Shown one piece after another: positions 59,272 through 64,000 of a stretch of DNA of 64,000 nucleotides; the stretch's first letter is position 1; each line of letters opens with the position of its first letter. Made by a program: the position numbers and the translations under genes. This stretch comes from Kitasatospora aureofaciens (GTDB taxonomy: Bacteria > Actinomycetota > Actinomycetes > Streptomycetales > Streptomycetaceae), in assembly GCF_001188955.3 (NCBI RefSeq), contig NZ_JPRF03000014.1, positions 142,856-206,855 of the forward strand. Direction: 5' to 3'. Below the pieces are notes generated by a model. The model was not told the origin of the DNA and did no database searches. It saw only the letters and a list, made by a program, of their open reading frames with translations.

Positions 59272-60356
59272 GGTCTAGCTGCTCCTGTCCCTGTCGTGGT
59301 CTTGGCGGATCCGCTGGTCGGACGCCGCTTCGCGGTCGGTACGCTCCGGGTCACGGACGGTGAAACGGACGCGCCCGGGCTCTCCGCGGTTCCCGAGCCG
59401 CCCGACGGGGTCCCGCCAGGGCCGGTCGACGAGCCGCCCGAGGGCGTGGGGGTCGGCGTGGGCGAGGGTTCGGGCGTGACCGGCTGGGCGGTCCGCAGCG
59501 TCACGCCGACCGCCGCGGGCAGCGTCAGGCTCTTCTGCGCGGACAGCGTCGACTTGATGCCGTACTTCTCCTCCAGCAACCGCAGGTACTGCCCGGCCAT
59601 GTCGTTCTCGAAGGCGGAGAGGAGTTTCGGACCGTCGCCGATCGCCTGGATGTTGTACGGCGGCACCAGCGGCCGGTTGTCCACCAGCACGGCCTCACCC
59701 GCGGCCCGGATCGCCGACAGCGCGGTCAGCCGCTGCCCGTTGATCGAGACGGCCTCCGCACCGGATCCCCACAGCCCGTTCACCACCAGCTGCAGGTCGC
59801 GGTCGCGCAGCCGCCCGCTGTTGGAGAAGCCCTGCCCGGCCCGCGGGTCGACGTTGCCCCCGCTCCCCGTGCCCGCGGCGTCCTCCAGGACCAGCTTCAC
59901 CCCGGGCCCGGTGACCTCTCCGAGCCCCACCTGGTCGGTCAGACCGGCCGCCCCGGCGTCGCCCGAGGGCAGCGCCTGCTGCTGGGTGTCCTCCACCTTG
60001 CGCCGCAGGTCCTGGACCTCCTTCTGGAGGTGGTCCGCCGTGCCGTTGCTGTCGTTGATCCGGTGGATCAGCGCGTCCCGCTCCTTGGCCAGCGTCGGCT
60101 CGGCCTTGTGCGCGTTCACCGCACCGACCGTCACCACCGCCCCGACCAGCGCCAGACCGGCACCCAGCGTCAGTAGACCCCGCAGGGTCCGGGGTATCCG
60201 GCTGTCGTGCTCACCGCCGCGGGCCGCGGCCGCTTCGGCGTAGCCCTCGTCCAGGCTGTGGTCCATCACGTTGGTCAGCAGGGACATCGAGGCGTCCGGA
60301 CGGTTGTACCGTCCGTTCGGAGCACTCGGCGTCGGCGTCGCTGGCATGCGGACCAT
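59268..60356 (-). CDS. DUF881 family membrane-anchored protein
   Basis: A 362-residue paralogue of the other DUF881 gene. It has one transmembrane segment (about 60-85, LLTLGAGLALVGAVVTVGAV), a coiled-coil stretch (LQKEVQDLRRKVEDTQQQA), the DUF881 domain (about 130-270) with NIQAIGDGPKLLSAF, and a C-terminal Pro/Ser/Thr-rich tail of about 70 residues. It is first in the DUF881-sbp-DUF881 unit, overlapping sbp by 4 bases. The ATG at 60356 is chosen; ATG 60347 is possible. Function unknown. Confidence 0.91.
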   Translation of the reverse strand: MVRMPATPTPSAPNGRYNRPDASMSLLTNVMDHSLDEGYAEAAAARGGEHDSRIPRTLRGLLTLGAGLALVGAVVTVGAVNAHKAEPTLAKERDALIHRINDSNGTADHLQKEVQDLRRKVEDTQQQALPSGDAGAAGLTDQVGLGEVTGPGVKLVLEDAAGTGSGGNVDPRAGQGFSNSGRLRDRDLQLVVNGLWGSGAEAVSINGQRLTALSAIRAAGEAVLVDNRPLVPPYNIQAIGDGPKLLSAFENDMAGQYLRLLEEKYGIKSTLSAQKSLTLPAAVGVTLRTAQPVTPEPSPTPTPTPSGGSSTGPGGTPSGGSGTAESPGASVSPSVTRSVPTAKRRPTSGSAKTTTGTGAARP

Positions 60357-60457
60357 CGTCCCATGGCCGCCGAGGGGGTCGCGCACGGCCCCTGAGCTGC
60401 ACACACGCCGCACACATCAGCAGAAGTGTCAGACCGTTCCGAATGATGCGAAAACGG

Positions 60458-60495
60458 ACGGCGGGGCGCGCGAACCGTTCCGCACACCCCGCCGT
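60458..60495 (-). terminator. Terminator of the nucleotidyltransferase gene
   Basis: ACGGCGGGG and CCCCGCCGT form a perfect 9-base stem with a 20-base loop, about 42 bases past the stop codon of the upstream sugar nucleotidyltransferase. Confidence 0.6.
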
Positions 60496-60536
60496 TCAGG
60501 GACTCGTCCGATCAGCGGACCCGTCCGCTCAGACCG

Positions 60537-63032
60537 TCACCTTCCCGCGCCCTCGACCACGGCCGCCCACTCGTCCAGCAGCGCCTCGGTCGCCTCGTCG
60601 TCCGGACCCTCGGCCCACAGGTGGGTGACCGCCTCGGCCGGGTCCGGCAGGACCAGCGTCCACCGCCCGTCCGCCTCGACCACCCGCACGCCGTCCGTGG
60701 TGTCCAGCCGCCGACTGCCGGCCGCCTCCACCACCGAGCGCATCACCATGCCCTTCGCGGCCCACGGCGTCGCGATGTCCCGGCGCCGGATGTGCGCCTG
60801 CGGGATCCGCGCGTCGATCTGGCTCAGCGTGAGCTGGGTACGGGCCACCAGACCGACCAACCGGACGAAGGCCGCCGCACCGTCCAGCACCCCGCTGAAC
60901 TCGGGCACCACGAAGCCGCCGCGCCCGTCCCCGCCGAACACCGTGCCCTCGGCGGAGGCCGCCTTGGCGAGGTCGTCCGGCGTCGTCGTGGTCCAGATGA
61001 CCTGGGTGCCGTGGTAGGCGGCGACCTGCTCGGCGATCCGGGTCGTGGTCACCGGCAGCGCAACCTGCCCGCTGCGCCGCTCGGCCGCGACCAGGTCGAG
61101 CAGCACCAGCAGTGCCCGGTCGTCGTCGATCACCCGGCCGAGCTCGTCCACGAACGCGACCCGCTCGCCGACCGGGTCGAACCGCACACCGAAGGCCGCC
61201 CGCGAGGAGGCCACCAGCTCGCCGAGCCTGGCCAGCCCGGCCCGCCGGGTCTCCGCGTCCTCGGTCGGCCGAGCCTCGTCCAGCCCGGAGGAGACGGTGA
61301 GCGCCTCCACGCCGAGCCGGCCGAGAATGCTGGGCAGCACGAGCCCGGCACTGCCGTGCGCGGTGTCCACCACCACCTTCAGCCCAGCCTCCCGGACCCC
61401 GGTGGTGTCCACCGTCCGCAGCAGGTTGCCCGCGTAGGAGTCGAACACGCTGGACGGGAAGGTCAGGTCCCCGATCTCGCCCGGGAAGGCCCGCCGGTAC
61501 TCCTGGCGCGCGTAGACCCGGTCGAGCTTGCGCTGCCCGGCCTGGGAGAGGTCCGCCCCGCGCTCGTCGAAGAAGAGGATGTCGAGCGAGTCCGGCACCC
61601 CCGGCGTGGTCCGCAGGAAGATCCCGCCGGCGCTCCCCCGCGCGGTGTGCTGCCGGGCCACCGGCATCGGCACGTTCTCCAGGTCGCGGACGTCGATCGC
61701 GGAGGTCTGCAGAGCCGAAATCATCGCCCGTTTGAGCGCACGCGCACCACGCGAGTGGTCACGCGCAATGGTGACGGTGGCGCCCTTCTTCAACGTCGTG
61801 GCGTAGGCCCCGGCCAGCCGGACGGCCAGCTCCGGGGTGATCTCGACGTTCAGGATGCCGGAGACCCCGCGGGCGCCGAAGAGGTGTTCCTGGCCGCGCG
61901 ACTCCCAGATCACCGAGGTGTTGACCACGGCGCCGGCCTCGATGGTCTTGAACGGGTAGACCCGGACGTTGGCCGCGATGATCGACTCCTCGCCGACCAG
62001 GCACTCGTCTCCGATCACCGCGCCGTCCTCGATCCGCGCGGCCCGCATCACGTCGGTGTTCTTGCCCACCACGCAGCCGCGCAGATTGCTCTGAGGACCG
62101 ACATACACGTTGTCGTGCACCACCGCCTTGTGCAGGAAGGCACCGCGCTTGACCACCACGTTGCTGCCCAGCACGGTGTGCTCGCGGATCTCGACGCCGG
62201 CCTCGACCTTGGCGTAGTCCCCGATGTACAACGGCCCGCGCAGCACCGCCTCCGGGTCCACCTCGGCGCCCTCGGCCACCCAGACGCCCGGCGAGATCTC
62301 GAACCCCTCCAGCTCGACGTCGACCTTGCCCTCCAGGACGTCCGCCTGGGCCTTGCCGTAGCTCTCGTGGGTGCCCACGTCCTCCCAGTAGCCCTCGGCG
62401 ACGTAGCCGTAGACCCGCTTGCCCTCCTTCAGCAGCTGGGGGAAGACGTCGCTCGACCAGTCGACGGACTCACCCGCCGCGACGTAGTCGAAGACCTCTG
62501 GCTCCATCACGTAGATACCGGTGTTCACCGTGTCGGAGAAGACCTGCCCCCAGGTCGGCTTCTCCAGGAAGCGCTCGACGCGGCCTTCCTCGTCCGTGAT
62601 CGTGATCCCGAACTCCAGGGGATTCGGCACCCTGGTGAGACAGACGGTAACCAGTGCGTTCTTACTGCGGTGATAGTCGATCAACTTGGTGAGATCGAAA
62701 TCGGTGAGCGCGTCGCCGGAGATCACCAGAAAGGAATCGTCCTTGAGCGCGTCCTCGGCGTTCTTGACACTCCCCGCAGTGCCGAGTGGCGTCTCCTCAT
62801 GGGCATAGGTGAGATGCATGCCCAGTTCCTCACCGTCACCGAAGTAGTTCTTGACGAGTGACGCCAGGAACTGGACGGTGACGACGGTATCGGAGAGGCC
62901 GTGCCGCTTCAGCAGCCGAAGCACGTGCTCCATGATCGGCATATTGGCGACCGGAAGCAGCGGCTTCGGCATGCTGGAGGTCATCGGGCGGAGTCGGGTA
63001 CCCTCGCCCCCTGCCATGACTACGGCTTTCAT
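60537..63032 (-). CDS. Sugar-phosphate nucleotidyltransferase with degenerate phosphomannomutase module
   Basis: An 831-residue three-part protein. The N-terminal Rossmann nucleotidyltransferase (1-235) has the MAGGEGTRLRPMT signature and EKPTWGQ, as in GDP-mannose pyrophosphorylases. Left-handed beta-helix hexapeptides lie at about 250-370. From about 385 a phosphohexomutase-like module follows, but its signature loops are lost: TASHNP becomes RTTPGV (474-479), DGDGDR becomes DPVGER (619-624) and RPSGTEP becomes LPDPAEA (795-801). It probably makes GDP-mannose or a related nucleotide; the mutase half is unlikely to be active. AAGGAGG precedes the ATG. Confidence 0.92.
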   Translation of the reverse strand: MKAVVMAGGEGTRLRPMTSSMPKPLLPVANMPIMEHVLRLLKRHGLSDTVVTVQFLASLVKNYFGDGEELGMHLTYAHEETPLGTAGSVKNAEDALKDDSFLVISGDALTDFDLTKLIDYHRSKNALVTVCLTRVPNPLEFGITITDEEGRVERFLEKPTWGQVFSDTVNTGIYVMEPEVFDYVAAGESVDWSSDVFPQLLKEGKRVYGYVAEGYWEDVGTHESYGKAQADVLEGKVDVELEGFEISPGVWVAEGAEVDPEAVLRGPLYIGDYAKVEAGVEIREHTVLGSNVVVKRGAFLHKAVVHDNVYVGPQSNLRGCVVGKNTDVMRAARIEDGAVIGDECLVGEESIIAANVRVYPFKTIEAGAVVNTSVIWESRGQEHLFGARGVSGILNVEITPELAVRLAGAYATTLKKGATVTIARDHSRGARALKRAMISALQTSAIDVRDLENVPMPVARQHTARGSAGGIFLRTTPGVPDSLDILFFDERGADLSQAGQRKLDRVYARQEYRRAFPGEIGDLTFPSSVFDSYAGNLLRTVDTTGVREAGLKVVVDTAHGSAGLVLPSILGRLGVEALTVSSGLDEARPTEDAETRRAGLARLGELVASSRAAFGVRFDPVGERVAFVDELGRVIDDDRALLVLLDLVAAERRSGQVALPVTTTRIAEQVAAYHGTQVIWTTTTPDDLAKAASAEGTVFGGDGRGGFVVPEFSGVLDGAAAFVRLVGLVARTQLTLSQIDARIPQAHIRRRDIATPWAAKGMVMRSVVEAAGSRRLDTTDGVRVVEADGRWTLVLPDPAEAVTHLWAEGPDDEATEALLDEWAAVVEGAGR

Positions 63033-63156
63033 TACGGGTGCGTCCTCCTTCGCGGTGGTGGACCTACGGGTCCATCAAACCGTTCCAGAGGGTTCTCTAC
63101 CCGGAAGGTCTCGTCCGACGCACCGGGGCGGCGTGGGACTTCTCTCAGATCGCGTC

Positions 63157-63777
63157 TCAGGCTGTGGACGTCGAGCCCGCGGCGGCGCGCTTGATGATCT
63201 GCCGCGCCTGAACCGCGTAAAGAATCGCGGACCACCAGTACAGCGTCGTCCCCCACCAGATGAAGGCCCAGCTCACCACCTCGGCCGGCCGCGCGATCCA
63301 GCTGTCGATGCCGCCGAGCAGCAGGAGCGGAAACGCATACATCAGATTGAAGGTCGCGGCCTTCCCCAGGAAACTCGTCTGCAGCGGACCGTAACCGTGC
63401 CGGTTCAGCATGGGCAGCAGCGACGCGATGAAGACTTCCCGGGCCAGCAGAATCGCCGTCACCCACCACGGCAGGAACTCACGCCACGTCAATCCGACCA
63501 GCGTGGACAAGACGTAGAGCCGGTCGGCCAGCGGGTCCAGCAGCTGTCCCACCCGGCTGATCTGCCCCCACCGCCTGGCGAGCTTTCCGTCCAGGTAGTC
63601 ACTGACCCCGCTGAGCGCGAGGATCAACAGCGCCCAGCCGTCATTCTTGGGTCCGCCGAATGCGGGCCACAGGATGAGCCAGAGAAAGAGCGGAACACCG
63701 ACCAGCCGGCCCATGCTCAGCAGGTTGGGGATGGTGAGGACGCGATCGGTCTGGACCCGCGTCTCCTGGACCTCCAC
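63157..63777 (-). CDS. pgsA: CDP-alcohol phosphatidyltransferase (PgsA-like)
   Basis: A 206-residue membrane enzyme of the CDP-alcohol phosphatidyltransferase family. The catalytic pattern is complete: DYLDGKLARRWGQ then RVGQLLDPLADR (D-xx-DG-xx-AR ... G-xxx-D-xxx-D, about 66-91). About five transmembrane segments surround it. It would join CDP-diacylglycerol to glycerol-3-phosphate or inositol phosphate; the position matches mycobacterial pgsA2 (Rv1822), whose role is not settled. GTG 63777 is chosen because AGGAGG lies 9 bases upstream; an ATG at 63813 would add 12 residues. Confidence 0.9.
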   Translation of the reverse strand: MEVQETRVQTDRVLTIPNLLSMGRLVGVPLFLWLILWPAFGGPKNDGWALLILALSGVSDYLDGKLARRWGQISRVGQLLDPLADRLYVLSTLVGLTWREFLPWWVTAILLAREVFIASLLPMLNRHGYGPLQTSFLGKAATFNLMYAFPLLLLGGIDSWIARPAEVVSWAFIWWGTTLYWWSAILYAVQARQIIKRAAAGSTSTA

Positions 63778-63827
63778 CCGGGGGCCCTCCTGTCCTGTGT
63801 CACGACAATGCATGTTGACCCTACAAC

Positions 63828-63867
63828 AGAGAAGCCCCCGTCCGGTTCACCCGGCGGGGGCTTCTCT
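63828..63867 (-). terminator. rRNA operon terminator
   Basis: AGAGAAGCCCCCG and CGGGGGCTTCTCT form a perfect 13-base stem, with an inner CCGG/CCGG pairing, 10 bases downstream of the 5S rRNA 3' end. TGTTGTAG follows on the transcribed strand. Confidence 0.9.
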
Positions 63868-63876
63868 CGAAGAATT

Positions 63877-63995
63877 GTTCGGCGGCGTCCTACTCTCCCA
63901 CAGGGTCCCCCCTGCAGTACCATCGGCGCTGTGAGGCTTAGCTTCCGGGTTCGGAATGTAACCGGGCGTTTCCCTCACGCTATGACCACCGAAAC
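63877..63995 (-). rRNA. rrf: 5S ribosomal RNA
   Basis: Read on the minus strand, the gene begins GTTTCGGTGGTCATAGCG and shows the conserved GGGAAACGCCCGG, CATTCCGAACCCGGAAGC and GATGGTACTGCAGGGGGGAC blocks, ending GACGCCGCCGAAC. It is about 119 bases and complete. It is the last gene of an rRNA operon reading leftwards; the 23S and 16S genes are beyond the right edge. Ends are accurate to a few bases. Confidence 0.97.
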
Positions 63996-64000
63996 ACTAT

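Overview
The window is a high-GC chromosomal segment of a streptomycete-type actinobacterium (Streptomyces or Kitasatospora; I cannot decide which). Supporting this are strong GC bias at third codon positions, many GTG starts behind GGAGG ribosome sites, an exact DmdR/IdeR iron box, an actinobacterial c-di-AMP riboswitch, a DUF5999 gene, and a 5S rRNA gene of streptomycete type at the right edge. There is no insertion sequence, CRISPR array, prophage or tRNA gene. It reads as ordinary chromosome with accessory metabolic islands.

Left third (1-25 kb): a frame-broken membrane-protein end; an ArsR-MFS pair; an orphan HATPase protein; PolX; a pseudouridine catabolic pair (psuG, psuK) with a divergent LysR; a secreted PNGase A-like amidase; a two-component system beside a small secreted protein with repeated palindromes between them; a FhuF-like protein; a YhgE/Pip-like membrane protein; a GH13 glucosidase. 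Then comes a compact catabolic locus (17.5-23.6 kb): KDPG aldolase, D-aminoacylase-like amidohydrolase, PLP D-amino-acid dehydratase, and divergently KDG-type kinase, IclR regulator and RidA, with a 28-bp inverted repeat between the arms. Taken together these enzymes would form a route from N-acetyl-D-glucosaminate to pyruvate and glyceraldehyde-3-phosphate. This is the most interesting hypothesis in the window. An iron-box-controlled DUF2470 gene follows.

Middle (25-45.6 kb): an M23 peptidase under a c-di-AMP riboswitch, a DHA2 exporter, purB divergent from a HelR-type RNA polymerase-recycling ATPase, a MarR gene with its own palindrome, a DUF3037/HipA-like kinase pair, a type II NADH dehydrogenase, a MocR regulator divergent from two flavin-binding proteins, a sugar porter, a dienelactone hydrolase, an MFS protein, HAD and CPBP proteins overlapping tail to tail, a glutamate-cysteine ligase-like enzyme, an unrecognised 192-residue protein and DUF5999.

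Right (45.7-64 kb): gcvP behind a tandem glycine riboswitch, a PRC-barrel/DUF2382 stress protein, a DHA2 exporter, DNA polymerase IV, a SanA/YdcF protein, then a block that matches the mycobacterial Rv1822-Rv1832 neighbourhood: MerR, bifunctional nuclease, FtsR-like MerR, a GarA-like FHA protein with the ETTS phosphosite, DUF881, small basic protein, DUF881, a nucleotidyltransferase with a degenerate phosphomannomutase module, and a PgsA-like synthase. Reading left from the edge is the 5S gene and terminator of an rRNA operon whose 23S and 16S genes lie outside the window.
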